Part shown: positions 55,659-64,000 of the stretch, one piece after another
Position numbering within the stretch: the stretch's first letter is position 1
Layout: each line of letters opens with the position of its first letter
Notes under the pieces: generated by a model
Database searches by the model: none
Told to the model about the DNA's origin: nothing
The model's input: only the letters and a program-made list of their open reading frames with translations
Source of the DNA: Reinekea forsetii
Lineage (GTDB): Bacteria; Pseudomonadota; Gammaproteobacteria; Pseudomonadales; Natronospirillaceae
Direction: 5' to 3'
Length of the DNA stretch: 64,000 bases
Assembly (NCBI RefSeq): GCF_018860385.1
Contig: NZ_JAHKPH010000014.1
Location: 468,487-532,486 of the forward strand
Program-made: the position numbers and the translations under genes

Positions 55659-57800
55659 CTAACTCTGAATTAAGTTTATTTTCATTCCATCACTACACCG
55701 CTGAATTTGTCCAATTTTAACCGCGTCTGTTTTTGCGATGATTTCTTTTGCAGTGCTCGGGTCTGTCGATACCAGTAAGCCACCGTTTGTTTGAGGGTCT
55801 ATTAAACAGTTAACTAGCGCTTGCTGTGTATTGTTTAGAGAGCATTCGTTGAGCAACGGCAATAGTTTTGGCATTAGTGAAGAGGTGATGCCTTGATGAC
55901 TCGCGTCGAGTGCTCCAGGTATGAGAGGTAGGTCCTCTACGTTAAGGTTCGCTGCGAGCGATCTGTGTTTTAACATTTCCAAAAGATGGCCTATTAGCCC
56001 AAAACCGGTGACATCGGTTGCCGCATGTATTTTTTCATTCTTTATCGCTAAAAAGAAATCTCGATTTGACTGTTGTAGCACGTGCCAGAGGGCTTCTTTT
56101 GATGGAGCAGGTGCCTTACCTTGAGCATCGGCGGCTAACAGTATGCCGGATCCAAGCGGTTTGTTTAGCAGTAGCCAATCGCCTTCTTCCACGGCGTTCT
56201 TTGGCCAAACCGAATGCCCTATACCGTTCACCACCAACGCGACATGGGTTTCTGCGCCTTCGGTACTGTGCCCACCCACTAAGGTTGTTTCGTGATGCAA
56301 TAGTGTTTCGGTAATGCCCGTCATCAAGCGTTTAAAATCACGTTGAATTAATCGAGGGTGATTAAACGCTAGGTTAACCCATACCTGTGCGCTTGTAGGG
56401 GTATTACCCATGGCGTATAAATCATTGATGGCATGGTGAGTAGCTACGACGCCTAGCCGGTACATATCGTCTGTGAAGGCTCGGAATCCGTCGATACTTT
56501 GCAGCATAGCAACGTCTTGATGCACAGCGGCCACCGCTGCATCTTCAGCAAGTGTTAGGTCTGGCTTTAAAGTTGAATTCGGAAATATGGGCAGTTCTTT
56601 TAGCGTGCTGGTTAACAGCTCCGGTCCAATCTTGCTTCCGCATCCAGCACAGTGCATAGGTTCATTTTCCACGCTATCCATCGCAGACAGTGGCGCATTG
56701 AATTTAGACATAAACGCCTGATCAATACGGTTTTTCCATTGCCAAACCCAGTTTCCTGAAAAACTAACGCCGAATCGTTGCCCTACTGCGCGTGTGTCAC
56801 CTAAAGATATAAGCGATAAAAAGTCAGTCTGTAAATTTAAAGGAGCCATGGCGTTACCCAACATGACAGCACGTAAGTTTTTAACAAGAAAGGGAGCGGA
56901 TCTAACGGCATATACGCCAGACTTAGGTCTTGGCGATTTTAACATAGCGGCCACATCTCCGCAGGCAAACACATCGCCATGAGAAGTGCTTTGCAAAAAT
57001 TCATTGACGGCGATAAAACCATTGTCGTCCGTTGCTAAACCAGACTCGCTAGGCCAAGCAGGGGCCGTTGCGGGTGTACACCAAATAGATTGGTCTACAT
57101 CTAATTTTTGCTCATGAGTCGACACAATCGAAGATTGATGTACTTCAGCCACACGAAAATGACTAACAACCGAAACATGAGCGTTAGCCAGTGCCTTTTC
57201 AGCTATTTTCCGAGTGCCGGATTTGACGTGCGGCAAGATGCACTCGCCGGCATGCACTAATGAAAGATGAATAGATTTGTTGGACTGTTTAAACCGATGG
57301 GCAATGGCCAGTGTCATTTCAATACCCGCAGCACCCGCGCCAACAATGGCCCAATGCGGTTTTTTCTGAGCGTTGCATTTATCGAGTAATGTTTGCCACG
57401 TTTGGGTTAATTGACTCACAGGCTTAACACCTAGAGCAAACTCAGCGGCACCAGGTACACCAAGATTAGGTGTTGATCCGGTGTTAATAGAAACTTTATC
57501 GTAGCGAATATTGGCTTGACCAATAATTTTGATTTCTTTTTTATTGAGATCTAACCCACATACTCGACCATGAATTAATCGAACATTAGCGCGTTGGCAG
57601 AGCAGGTTTAAGTCAATATGGATATCGTCGAGTGAATAGTGACCAGCGATGTAACCGGGCAGCATTCCCGAATAGGGCGTTTGGAGTGTGTCTGTAATTA
57701 AAGTGAGCCGAGCATTCTGCAAGGGCTTCATTGCAAGCATGCGAATTGCTAGAGCGTGGCAATGACCGCCACCAATAAACACAATGTCACGTTCATGCAT
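55659..57800 (-). CDS. selD: Selenide, water dikinase fused to NADH dehydrogenase-like flavoprotein
   Basis: A 713-residue fusion. Residues 1 to about 365 form a pyridine nucleotide-disulfide oxidoreductase domain (FIGGGHCHALA at the FAD site, VGAGAAGIEM at the NAD site, FACGDVAAM). Residues about 375-713 are SelD, which makes selenophosphate from selenide and ATP. The SelD active loop reads CAGCGSKIG: the position of E. coli C17 is Cys (codon TGC, not TGA), C19 is Ser and K20 is kept. The frame extends to 57896, but ATG 57800 begins the flavoprotein domain. Its start overlaps the upstream membrane gene by 8 bases. Confidence 0.93.
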   Translation of the reverse strand: MHERDIVFIGGGHCHALAIRMLAMKPLQNARLTLITDTLQTPYSGMLPGYIAGHYSLDDIHIDLNLLCQRANVRLIHGRVCGLDLNKKEIKIIGQANIRYDKVSINTGSTPNLGVPGAAEFALGVKPVSQLTQTWQTLLDKCNAQKKPHWAIVGAGAAGIEMTLAIAHRFKQSNKSIHLSLVHAGECILPHVKSGTRKIAEKALANAHVSVVSHFRVAEVHQSSIVSTHEQKLDVDQSIWCTPATAPAWPSESGLATDDNGFIAVNEFLQSTSHGDVFACGDVAAMLKSPRPKSGVYAVRSAPFLVKNLRAVMLGNAMAPLNLQTDFLSLISLGDTRAVGQRFGVSFSGNWVWQWKNRIDQAFMSKFNAPLSAMDSVENEPMHCAGCGSKIGPELLTSTLKELPIFPNSTLKPDLTLAEDAAVAAVHQDVAMLQSIDGFRAFTDDMYRLGVVATHHAINDLYAMGNTPTSAQVWVNLAFNHPRLIQRDFKRLMTGITETLLHHETTLVGGHSTEGAETHVALVVNGIGHSVWPKNAVEEGDWLLLNKPLGSGILLAADAQGKAPAPSKEALWHVLQQSNRDFFLAIKNEKIHAATDVTGFGLIGHLLEMLKHRSLAANLNVEDLPLIPGALDASHQGITSSLMPKLLPLLNECSLNNTQQALVNCLIDPQTNGGLLVSTDPSTAKEIIAKTDAVKIGQIQRCSDGMKINLIQS

Positions 57801-58572
57801 AATTAGCTGATCTATTAAATAAGTTGAAAGTGACTTTATAACCCAGCCACAGAGTGGCCATTGGAATAATGATGCTTTTAAATAACATGCCGACAATGAG
57901 CGTCACCACAGAACTTGAAATTTTTGCGCCCAAATCTTCATCGGCAATTACCGGTGCATCTGAACCAAATATAAGCTCACTCAAATTTATTTGTGAGATG
58001 CTCTCCTTTAACCGCTCAACGACGGCAATAGTGGCTTCTAAAACAGACAGGGCTTGTTCACCGGTAGCCTCAAAATAAAGCGTATCAAACAGCCAAACTA
58101 AGAAGATTTGCACAACTAATATAAACCGAATAAAAACCGCAACCAGAATCCAACGAAGTAGGGTTTGAGATGTGCTGGGCTTTGCCCAAATTAGAATCGT
58201 GGCTATCAAACACACAGCGGTAAAAACGGTTTTTAAAGTAACCGAAATAGTTAACAGTAACAGCACTTGTGAAATACCCAAAGCGGTTAGGGTTATCAAC
58301 AACAAACCAGAAAACCGCTCAACCAAATCGTTGACGGGGTCTAATATTTCACCAATAGAAACACTGGCAACCCCAATGCCGATATCGGCCGACTGAATAA
58401 CCGATATAACACCATTCAGTGTGCGGACAACACCAAACACAATGGCGTTGCTGTTGATGCTGTCAGATAAAAATTGCTGCGCCATTGCGTCAATCTGAGG
58501 TAGCCAGTTCATAACGACCATAAAAAGAAGTACAACGCTAATGGCCATTTTTTGTGTGTGGTTGAATAACAT
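57793..58572 (-). CDS. Uncharacterised integral membrane protein in selenium operon
   Basis: 259 residues with a first hydrophobic helix at about 9-25, a helical periplasmic-like stretch, then about four more helices (roughly 88-110, 112-130, 138-165, 222-248) separated by an acidic loop. I do not recognise the family; it is not YedE-like. It starts 4 bases after mnmH and overlaps selD by 8 bases, so it is encoded between two selenium enzymes in one message. Transport of a selenium species is possible but only inferred from this position. Confidence 0.75.
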   Translation of the reverse strand: MLFNHTQKMAISVVLLFMVVMNWLPQIDAMAQQFLSDSINSNAIVFGVVRTLNGVISVIQSADIGIGVASVSIGEILDPVNDLVERFSGLLLITLTALGISQVLLLLTISVTLKTVFTAVCLIATILIWAKPSTSQTLLRWILVAVFIRFILVVQIFLVWLFDTLYFEATGEQALSVLEATIAVVERLKESISQINLSELIFGSDAPVIADEDLGAKISSSVVTLIVGMLFKSIIIPMATLWLGYKVTFNLFNRSANYA

Positions 58573-58576
58573 AAAG

Positions 58577-59689
58577 TTACCTAGTGGCTAACCATTCTAG
58601 GATGTCAGAATGCGACCCTTTGAATATGGTTTTATCAGCCTTTTGTTGGTATTGATATTGATACATAGGGTCATAGTAATCGTTTAATAACACTTCGATT
58701 AACGCATCGAACCCTGTCCAATCGTTTTGGCTTTTTAACGAAACTATCGCTGAATCTAGCATGTCATTGAGCAGATTAAAGCGAACACCGCCCAATCGTT
58801 TTTTTATTCTCGACACTGCGTTTCTGATAAAATCATCGAGCATTTGGTAGGCATGATCAGATTCTGCCTTTTGAAAGTGGTCAAAAGCGTCCATAAAATA
58901 GTCTTGCCTTATGCGTCTGACTCGCTCTTCAAAAGGGGCTTCCAGTAATACATTATTGGCGTCTTTTGCAGCATCTAGGTATTCAGGTAACACGGCAATT
59001 CTGCCTATGAGGCGGGACTCATCTTCAATCAACACAGGTGCACTGCTTAATTGCTTGCGCTTTAACCAGGCCACTGACCATGCATTTTCAAAATCTATTT
59101 GTGAGGGTTGCGGCTGCGTTGTTTTTCCAAAAGCACTGCCTCGATGTTTCGCTAAGCCTTCTAGGTCGATCGAGTGTGGCCAATCGTGTATGACCTCTGT
59201 CTTTCCTGAGCCGGTCGCGCCGGATAACACCATGAATGCGCCTGACTCGACCCGTTCGTGTAATTGCTGCAATAAAAAGCCCCGCATGGCTTTATAGCCA
59301 CCTTGAATAAAGGGACGGTTTATACCGGCTTCCGCTAACCATTGCTGTGTAATACGAGACCGCAAACCGCCGCGAAAGCAATACAAAACACCTTTAGGGT
59401 ATTGTTCTGCGAAGTCAATCCAGGCGTTGATGCGTTGTTGTTTTACGTCGCCACAAACAAGGCGGTGACCTAAGTCTTGTGCTGCTTGAGCACCTTGGTC
59501 TTTATAGCAAGTGCCGACTAGCTCACGTTCTTGGTCGTTCATTAAAGGGGCATTAATACTGGTTGGAAACGCCCCCTTGGAAAACTCGATCGGTGCTCGA
59601 ACATCCAGTAATGGGGTATCAGATAAAAACAGTTGCGCGTAGTCGGTTATGGCCTGCAAGGTAATAGCTCTTAAGATATGAAATGCCAT
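58577..59689 (-). CDS. mnmH: tRNA 2-selenouridine synthase
   Basis: Replaces sulfur in 2-thiouridine 34 of tRNA with selenium, using selenophosphate from SelD. The 370 residues have an N-terminal rhodanese domain with the active Cys at C104 (YCFRGGLRS) and a C-terminal P-loop domain (GATGSGKT, 157-164). E. coli MnmH (SelU/YbbB) is 364 residues. It heads the minus-strand operon mnmH-membrane protein-selD. Confidence 0.96.
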   Translation of the reverse strand: MAFHILRAITLQAITDYAQLFLSDTPLLDVRAPIEFSKGAFPTSINAPLMNDQERELVGTCYKDQGAQAAQDLGHRLVCGDVKQQRINAWIDFAEQYPKGVLYCFRGGLRSRITQQWLAEAGINRPFIQGGYKAMRGFLLQQLHERVESGAFMVLSGATGSGKTEVIHDWPHSIDLEGLAKHRGSAFGKTTQPQPSQIDFENAWSVAWLKRKQLSSAPVLIEDESRLIGRIAVLPEYLDAAKDANNVLLEAPFEERVRRIRQDYFMDAFDHFQKAESDHAYQMLDDFIRNAVSRIKKRLGGVRFNLLNDMLDSAIVSLKSQNDWTGFDALIEVLLNDYYDPMYQYQYQQKADKTIFKGSHSDILEWLATR

Positions 59690-59790
59690 TATGGCGTGGT
59701 TCAGTGCATGAACTCAAATAAGATTGAACTTCATCTGAAATAACCTGTCAAAGAAAGGCAGCCAGCCCCCTGGTAATTGAACACAGCCCT

Positions 59791-59820
59791 TTCACAGGAG
59801 GGGTTGTGTTCTGCTACAAT
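59791..59820 (+). promoter_or_regulatory. Candidate sigma-70 promoter of slyD
   Basis: TTCACA (-35, five of six matches) and TACAAT (-10, five of six) with 18 bases between. It lies in the 243-base region between divergent mnmH and slyD and would give a leader of about 105 bases before the slyD start. Confidence 0.5.
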
Positions 59821-59932
59821 AGCCGCACTCGCGTGTTTCTTCGTTGAACGGCGGTTGCTTTTGCACTGCTCCGTACGTCCCCTTCGTTAGCTCGCATTCA
59901 TACATTAAAACTAACCGAGGTCACGTTCTACC

Positions 59933-60412
59933 ATGATCGAAGATAAAAAAGTTATCACTCTAGAATACCAAGTTACTGATGAAAAAGGCGACGTTATCGA
60001 CACGTCTGAAGGCCAAGATCCATTGGTGTATTTACACGGTGCTCAAAACATCATTCCAGGCCTAGAAAACGCATTAACGGGTAAAAACCTTAACGACACT
60101 TTTGAAGTAACCGTAGAGCCAAAAGACGCTTACGGTGAGTACAACGAAGAAATGGTTCAAGTTGTGCCACGCAGCGCTTTTGAAGGCGTAGAAAGCGTTG
60201 AGCCGGGAATGGCATTTACCGCACAAACTCAAGGTGGCCCTGTGCAGTTAGTTGTTACGGGTGTAGAGGGTGACGACATCACCGTTGACCCAAACCACCC
60301 ATTGTCTGGTAAAACGCTAGGCTTTACCGGAAAGATCATCGATATTCGTGAAGCGACAGCTGAAGAAATTGAACACGGTCATGTTCATGGCGCCGGTGGT
60401 CATCAGCACTAA
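59933..60412 (+). CDS. slyD: FKBP-type peptidyl-prolyl isomerase SlyD
   Basis: Cytoplasmic prolyl isomerase and chaperone with metal-binding tail, involved in nickel supply to hydrogenases in E. coli. The 159-residue protein has the FKBP core (YQVTDEKGDVIDTS), the insert-in-flap domain (about 70-125) and a short His-rich end (HGHVHGAGGHQH). The tail is shorter than in E. coli SlyD and lacks its many cysteines, so metal capacity should be lower. Confidence 0.93.
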   Translation: MIEDKKVITLEYQVTDEKGDVIDTSEGQDPLVYLHGAQNIIPGLENALTGKNLNDTFEVTVEPKDAYGEYNEEMVQVVPRSAFEGVESVEPGMAFTAQTQGGPVQLVVTGVEGDDITVDPNHPLSGKTLGFTGKIIDIREATAEEIEHGHVHGAGGHQH

Positions 60413-60442
60413 GCGTTGGCGTAACCAACCCAAATTTGTCAC

Positions 60443-60474
60443 AAAAAAGGGCGCTGATACATGCGCCCTTTTTT
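60443..60474. terminator. Bidirectional terminator between slyD and the aldehyde dehydrogenase gene
   Basis: GGGCGC/GCGCCC stem with an eight-base loop, flanked by six A and six T residues. It follows slyD on the plus strand and the convergent aldehyde dehydrogenase gene (stop at 60500) on the minus strand. Confidence 0.88.
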
Positions 60475-60499
60475 ATTACATTTTAAATTCTCAGACTTT

Positions 60500-61996
60500 T
60501 TACAACTTTATCCAGGTGGCCTTTATTTCACTGTATTTATCAAAAGCATGCAGCGATTTATCTCGCCCATTACCGCTTTGTTTAAACCCGCCAAAAGGCG
60601 CGGTCATATCACCACCATCATATTGATTTACCCAAACCGATCCTGCCTGTAGTTTGCTGGAGAAACGATGCGCGCGGCTGAGGTTGCTTGTCCATACACC
60701 TGCGGCTAAACCATAAATAGAATCATTAGCAATGCTCAAGGCTTGCTCTTCTGTTTTAAATGGGATGACCGATAAGACCGGACCAAAAATTTCTTCGCTG
60801 GCAATGGTCATATCGTTGCTGACATTCTCGAAAATGGCGGGTTCTATATAGCAGCCGTTTTTAACAGGCGCTTGTAGGCCGCCGCCTTGTGTTAAGGTCG
60901 CCCCTTCGAGCTTACCTTTGTCGACATAGCTCAATACGCGTTGCATTTGGCTACTGTCGACTATAGCGCCCATTTTAGTTGTAGGGTCTAATGGGTTTCC
61001 AGGTGTCCATTTTTTCATAGCTTGGCGAACTTTGGCTGTGAATGCTTCTGCAATGCTTTCTTCGACAAGAAGCCTTGAGCCTGCCGTACAAACCTCGCCT
61101 GCATTAAAGCAAATAGCGCCTGCCGCAGCTTCAGCGGCTTCGTCTAAATTCGGGGCGTCGGCAAATACAACATTTGCAGATTTCCCGCCGGCTTCTGTCC
61201 AGACACGTTTCATGTTGGATTCGCCAGAATAAATCATCAGCTGTTTAGCAACGCCAGTTGAGCCGGTGAATACGAGCGTATCAACATCCATGTGTCGTGC
61301 GAGCGCTTTTCCTACGGTATGCCCAAAGCCGGGCAGTACATTAAAAACACCCTTTGGTATGCCTGCTTCTAGAGCAAGTTGCGCCATGCGAATGGCTGAT
61401 AAAGGTGACTTTTCAGAGGGCTTAAGTATGAATGAATTTCCCATCGCCAATGCCGGTGCAAATTTCCACGCCGCCATAATCATTGGGAAATTCCATGGCA
61501 CTATGGCCGCAACCACACCAACGGCTTGGCGCGTAACCAGGCCAAGCTCATTACTCGCGGTAGGTGCAACCTCATCGTAGATTTTATCAATTGCTTCGGC
61601 TGTCCATTCAATTGCGCGGGCGGTACCGTTAATGTCTACCGTTCGTGAATCGCCAATCGGCTTGCCCATATCTAAGGTATCTAACAAAGCAAGCTCATCG
61701 CCGTGTTCACGAATGAGGCCGGCAAATTTCAAGAGAATTTTTTTGCGCACAGCCGGTGGTCGTTCAGACCAAACGCCAGCATTAAAAGAGTCACGGGCGG
61801 CTTTTACAGCCAAGTTGGCATCTGCTTGATCGCAAGAGGCTACTTTGGCTAGGAGTCGCTGGTCTATCGGTGAAGTTTTTTCAAAGGTTCCACCATCGAC
61901 AGCGTCAACATAAGCGCCATTTATAAAGGCGCGAGATTCGATCGAGAGAGATGCCGCTTTTGCTTGCCAAAAGCTTAGATCATGTAAGTTAGCCAT
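60500..61996 (-). CDS. puuC: Gamma-glutamyl-gamma-aminobutyraldehyde dehydrogenase-like (PuuC/KauB type)
   Basis: A 498-residue NAD(P)-dependent aldehyde dehydrogenase. Catalytic Asn is in VPWNFPMI, the general base Glu in TEAGGKSANVV and the nucleophilic Cys in FNAGEVCTAGSRL. The FTGSTGVAK cofactor motif is present. Sequence type is close to PuuC/KauB enzymes that oxidise omega-aminoaldehydes from polyamines. GGAGA supports ATG 61996 over an upstream reading. It is divergent from the omega-amino acid transaminase gene, which suggests shared control. Confidence 0.88.
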   Translation of the reverse strand: MANLHDLSFWQAKAASLSIESRAFINGAYVDAVDGGTFEKTSPIDQRLLAKVASCDQADANLAVKAARDSFNAGVWSERPPAVRKKILLKFAGLIREHGDELALLDTLDMGKPIGDSRTVDINGTARAIEWTAEAIDKIYDEVAPTASNELGLVTRQAVGVVAAIVPWNFPMIMAAWKFAPALAMGNSFILKPSEKSPLSAIRMAQLALEAGIPKGVFNVLPGFGHTVGKALARHMDVDTLVFTGSTGVAKQLMIYSGESNMKRVWTEAGGKSANVVFADAPNLDEAAEAAAGAICFNAGEVCTAGSRLLVEESIAEAFTAKVRQAMKKWTPGNPLDPTTKMGAIVDSSQMQRVLSYVDKGKLEGATLTQGGGLQAPVKNGCYIEPAIFENVSNDMTIASEEIFGPVLSVIPFKTEEQALSIANDSIYGLAAGVWTSNLSRAHRFSSKLQAGSVWVNQYDGGDMTAPFGGFKQSGNGRDKSLHAFDKYSEIKATWIKL

Positions 61997-62178
61997 AGTG
62001 TCTCCGCAGGCAAACATTTATAAAGAATGGAGAACATACTCACTTTAGTGCTTTGTATCAATATATCGAACACAAATATTCGCATTTATTTTGTTCAGTT
62101 AGTCCTCTAGCCCAATACACATAGACTTACGGAAGAATTTTTATGTTTTAAATAACTTTTTATTGATGTTTTATTTAA

Positions 62179-62208
62179 TTGACATAAACTCGGCTTTGCT
62201 TGTTCAAT
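62179..62208 (+). promoter_or_regulatory. Candidate promoter of the transaminase gene
   Basis: Perfect TTGACA (-35, 62179-62184), 18 bases, TTCAAT (-10, four of six). The leader would be about 18 bases with AAGGTG as ribosome site. An imperfect palindrome around GAACACAAA/TTTTGTTC (about 62073-62098) in the same divergent region could be an operator. Confidence 0.4.
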
Positions 62209-62232
62209 ATAAAAAACACTAAGGTGCGATTT

Positions 62233-63549
62233 ATGACTCAATCTACCCCCGCAAATCTAGACGCGTTTTGGATGCCATTTACGGCTAATCGTCAATTTAA
62301 AGCGCAACCTCGCATGCTTGTGTCAGCACAGGGAATGTACTATCAAAGTGACGATGGGCGTTCCATTATCGACGGTACAGCGGGTTTGTGGTGCACTAAC
62401 GCAGGGCATGGCCGAACAGAAATTACCCAGGCGGTGAGCAAGCAAATTCAAGAGCTCGATTTTGCACCGACCTTTCAAATGGGGCACCCTTTAGCCTTTG
62501 AATTGGCAAATCGTTTGATTAAGCACACACCTAAAGGCATCAATAAGGTGTTTTTTACCAATTCAGGCTCTGAATCGGTAGATACCGCACTGAAGATTGC
62601 CTTGGCGTACCACAAAGCTCGCGGAGAATCGTCGCGTACTCGTTTAATTGGACGAGAAAAAGGCTACCACGGCACAGGCTTTGGTGGCATTTCTGTTGGG
62701 GGCTTGGGCAATAATCGAAAAGGCTTTGGTCCATTATTAAGCGGTGTCGATCACCTTAAACATGCATGGACCCCTGGTACCGAGTTTACCAAAGGGCTAC
62801 CCAAGGAAGGCGCCCATTTAGCGGATGAACTTGAATCAATGGTTGCGTTGCACGGTGCCGAAACAATCGCCGCTGTCATTGTTGAGCCTATTGCTGGGTC
62901 GGGCGGCGTCTGGATGCCGCCTCAAGGTTACCTTAAACGCTTACGTGAGATTACAAAGAAATACGGCATTTTATTGATATTAGACGAAGTTATTACCGGC
63001 TATGGTCGAATAGGGGATGCCTTCGCCGCAACACACTTTAACGTAACACCCGATATTATAACTACAGCAAAAGGGTTAACGAATGGTGCTGTGCCAATGG
63101 GGGCGGTTTTTATCAGTGACGATATTCACCAAGCATTTATGAGCGGACCAGAAGAGGTGATTGAGCTTTTCCATGGCTACACTTATTCAGGACACCCTGT
63201 GTCTGCGGCGGCAGCCATTGCGGCGCTCGATACCTATGAGCAAGAAGGCTTGTTTAACAAAGCCAAGCAACTCGGTGGCTACTTTGAAGAACAACTGCAC
63301 AATTTACGAGAATTCGATGTTGTTAAAGATATCCGCAATTATGGTTTGGTCGGCGCTATTGAATTTAAGTCGACCGATAAATTTGGCGAGCGTGGTTACA
63401 AAGTTTTTGAGCATTGCTTTTGGCACGGTAATGCCCTGGTGCGATGTACGGCCGATACCATTGCGCTGTCTCCACCATTAATTTTAGAAAAAGAACACAT
63501 CAATGAACTAATGAATGCTATTCATTGTGCCATTCGATCATTGAATTAA
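62233..63549 (+). CDS. bauA: Omega-amino acid (beta-alanine)-pyruvate aminotransferase
   Basis: A 438-residue class III PLP transaminase. FWMPFTANRQFK at the N-terminus and IDGTAGLWCTNAGHG are typical of the beta-alanine/omega-amino acid:pyruvate group. The Asp before the PLP is in LILDEVITGYGR and the PLP lysine in TAKGLTNG. The product from beta-alanine is malonate semialdehyde, the substrate of the enzyme encoded next, 25 bases on. AAGGTG before ATG 62233 fixes the start. Confidence 0.9.
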   Translation: MTQSTPANLDAFWMPFTANRQFKAQPRMLVSAQGMYYQSDDGRSIIDGTAGLWCTNAGHGRTEITQAVSKQIQELDFAPTFQMGHPLAFELANRLIKHTPKGINKVFFTNSGSESVDTALKIALAYHKARGESSRTRLIGREKGYHGTGFGGISVGGLGNNRKGFGPLLSGVDHLKHAWTPGTEFTKGLPKEGAHLADELESMVALHGAETIAAVIVEPIAGSGGVWMPPQGYLKRLREITKKYGILLILDEVITGYGRIGDAFAATHFNVTPDIITTAKGLTNGAVPMGAVFISDDIHQAFMSGPEEVIELFHGYTYSGHPVSAAAAIAALDTYEQEGLFNKAKQLGGYFEEQLHNLREFDVVKDIRNYGLVGAIEFKSTDKFGERGYKVFEHCFWHGNALVRCTADTIALSPPLILEKEHINELMNAIHCAIRSLN

Positions 63550-63574
63550 AATAGATAACAATAAAAGGCAAGTT

Positions 63575-64000
63575 ATGAACCAGATTACACACTTTGTTAG
63601 CGGAGCAAAGACCGCGGCCAGTATACGCACTGCGTCGGTTTTTAATCCCGCGCTCGGCTTACCCATAGCTGAAGTTTCTTTGGCTTCTAAAACTGAAGTT
63701 GAACAAGCCATCGCCTCTGCAAAGGAAGCTTTCCCTGTTTGGTCAGCAATGAGCCCGTTGAGTCGATCACGTATTCTGTTCAAGTTTAAAATGTTACTAG
63801 ATGAGCGCATCGATGAATTGGCACACGCCATTACAACCGAGCACGGTAAGGTATTCGAAGATGCCAAAGGCGAAATTGTTCGTGGAATAGAAGTAGTCGA
63901 GTTTGCGTGTGGCATTCCGCAAATGTTGAAAGGCGAGATGACAGAACAAGTAGGCTCTGGTGTTGATGCTTGGACACTGAATCAAGCGCTAGGCGTGGTG
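63575..64000 (+). CDS. mmsA: CoA-acylating (methyl)malonate-semialdehyde dehydrogenase, truncated by window end
   Basis: The first 142 residues of an aldehyde dehydrogenase of the MmsA/BauC/IolA type, with no stop before the window edge. FVSGAKTAAS, a VFNPALG segment and LSRSRILFKFKMLLDE with TTEHGKVFEDAKGE fit this family, which converts malonate or methylmalonate semialdehyde with CoA to acetyl- or propionyl-CoA. Ribosome site AAAAGG precedes the ATG. With the transaminase upstream the likely substrate is malonate semialdehyde. Confidence 0.88.
   Translation, partial: MNQITHFVSGAKTAASIRTASVFNPALGLPIAEVSLASKTEVEQAIASAKEAFPVWSAMSPLSRSRILFKFKMLLDERIDELAHAITTEHGKVFEDAKGEIVRGIEVVEFACGIPQMLKGEMTEQVGSGVDAWTLNQALGVV

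Noticed and set aside
56630-56660. Possible selenocysteine codon in the SelD active loop
   Set aside because: The codon at the catalytic position reads TGC on the minus strand, so it is ordinary cysteine.
58911-59297. 128-codon plus-strand frame within mnmH
   Set aside because: Antisense to conserved P-loop and rhodanese linker regions of mnmH; composition is typical of a shadow frame.

Overview
The window is ordinary, densely coded chromosome of a Gram-negative, aerobic gammaproteobacterium. Its content suggests a marine or brackish relative of the Oceanospirillales/Pseudomonadales: an aa3 cytochrome oxidase assembly cluster, Rsd, a ribosome modulation factor, TsaP, a TrkAH potassium system, c-di-GMP enzymes and a SelD/MnmH selenium branch. 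Genus cannot be fixed from sequence reading alone. Base composition is moderate and even, apart from one AT-richer stretch inside the gene at 54631-55656. I see no prophage, insertion sequence, CRISPR array, tRNA or rRNA.

Layout. 1-6601: end of ctaD, then ctaG, ctaE, a divergent DUF2909 gene, SURF1, an assembly-associated thioredoxin-like protein, ctaA, ctaB and a SCO protein, which together build and mature cytochrome c oxidase. 6677-8079: a proline iminopeptidase coupled to dtd. 8208-14810: a TPR-GAF-GGDEF cyclase, an EamA exporter with a small membrane partner, an OmpA-like lipoprotein, an HU-like protein, an MFS carrier and an orphan type IV prepilin with a perfect CRP-like site beside it. 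15062-20296: tex, a small group of VOC/SRPBCC/DUF1428 genes and a PAS-GGDEF cyclase. 20417-26613: gshA, rmf, a FliL-like gene, rsd, lspA, an Lrp/AsnC regulator divergent from leuA. 26691-29222: TerB-like, Ap4A phosphorylase-like, LRAT-fold and DsbA-family genes.

29253-41312 resembles the origin-proximal block known from Pseudomonas: hemF, tsaC, dprA and tsaP on one strand, def-fmt-rsmB-trkA-trkH on the other. Here a chemotaxis receptor with a likely sigma-28 promoter sits between tsaP and dprA. 41377-44703: DUF1801, a periplasmic amino acid binding protein coupled to a HisC-like aminotransferase, and a divergent LysR regulator. 44786-44876 holds a structured inverted-repeat element. 45000-49573: glyQ-glyS, mutM, pdxH. 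49575-52019: HD-GYP phosphodiesterase and a methyltransferase-like protein.

52096-55656 is a tightly spaced run: a DUF523/TudS-type iron-sulfur protein, two small unknowns, a BLUF blue-light sensor with all its key flavin-site residues, a PhzF isomerase and an unknown secreted protein. 55659-59689 is a minus-strand selenium operon: mnmH, an uncharacterised integral membrane protein, then selD fused to an NADH-dehydrogenase-like flavoprotein. The window closes with slyD and a divergent polyamine/beta-alanine catabolic pair: a PuuC/KauB-type aldehyde dehydrogenase against an omega-amino acid transaminase followed by a truncated mmsA/bauC-type gene.

The most interesting places are the selenium operon with its unknown membrane protein, the BLUF-TudS-PhzF run, the HisC/binding-protein pair, the LRAT/Ap4A/TerB group and the repeat element at 44.8 kb.
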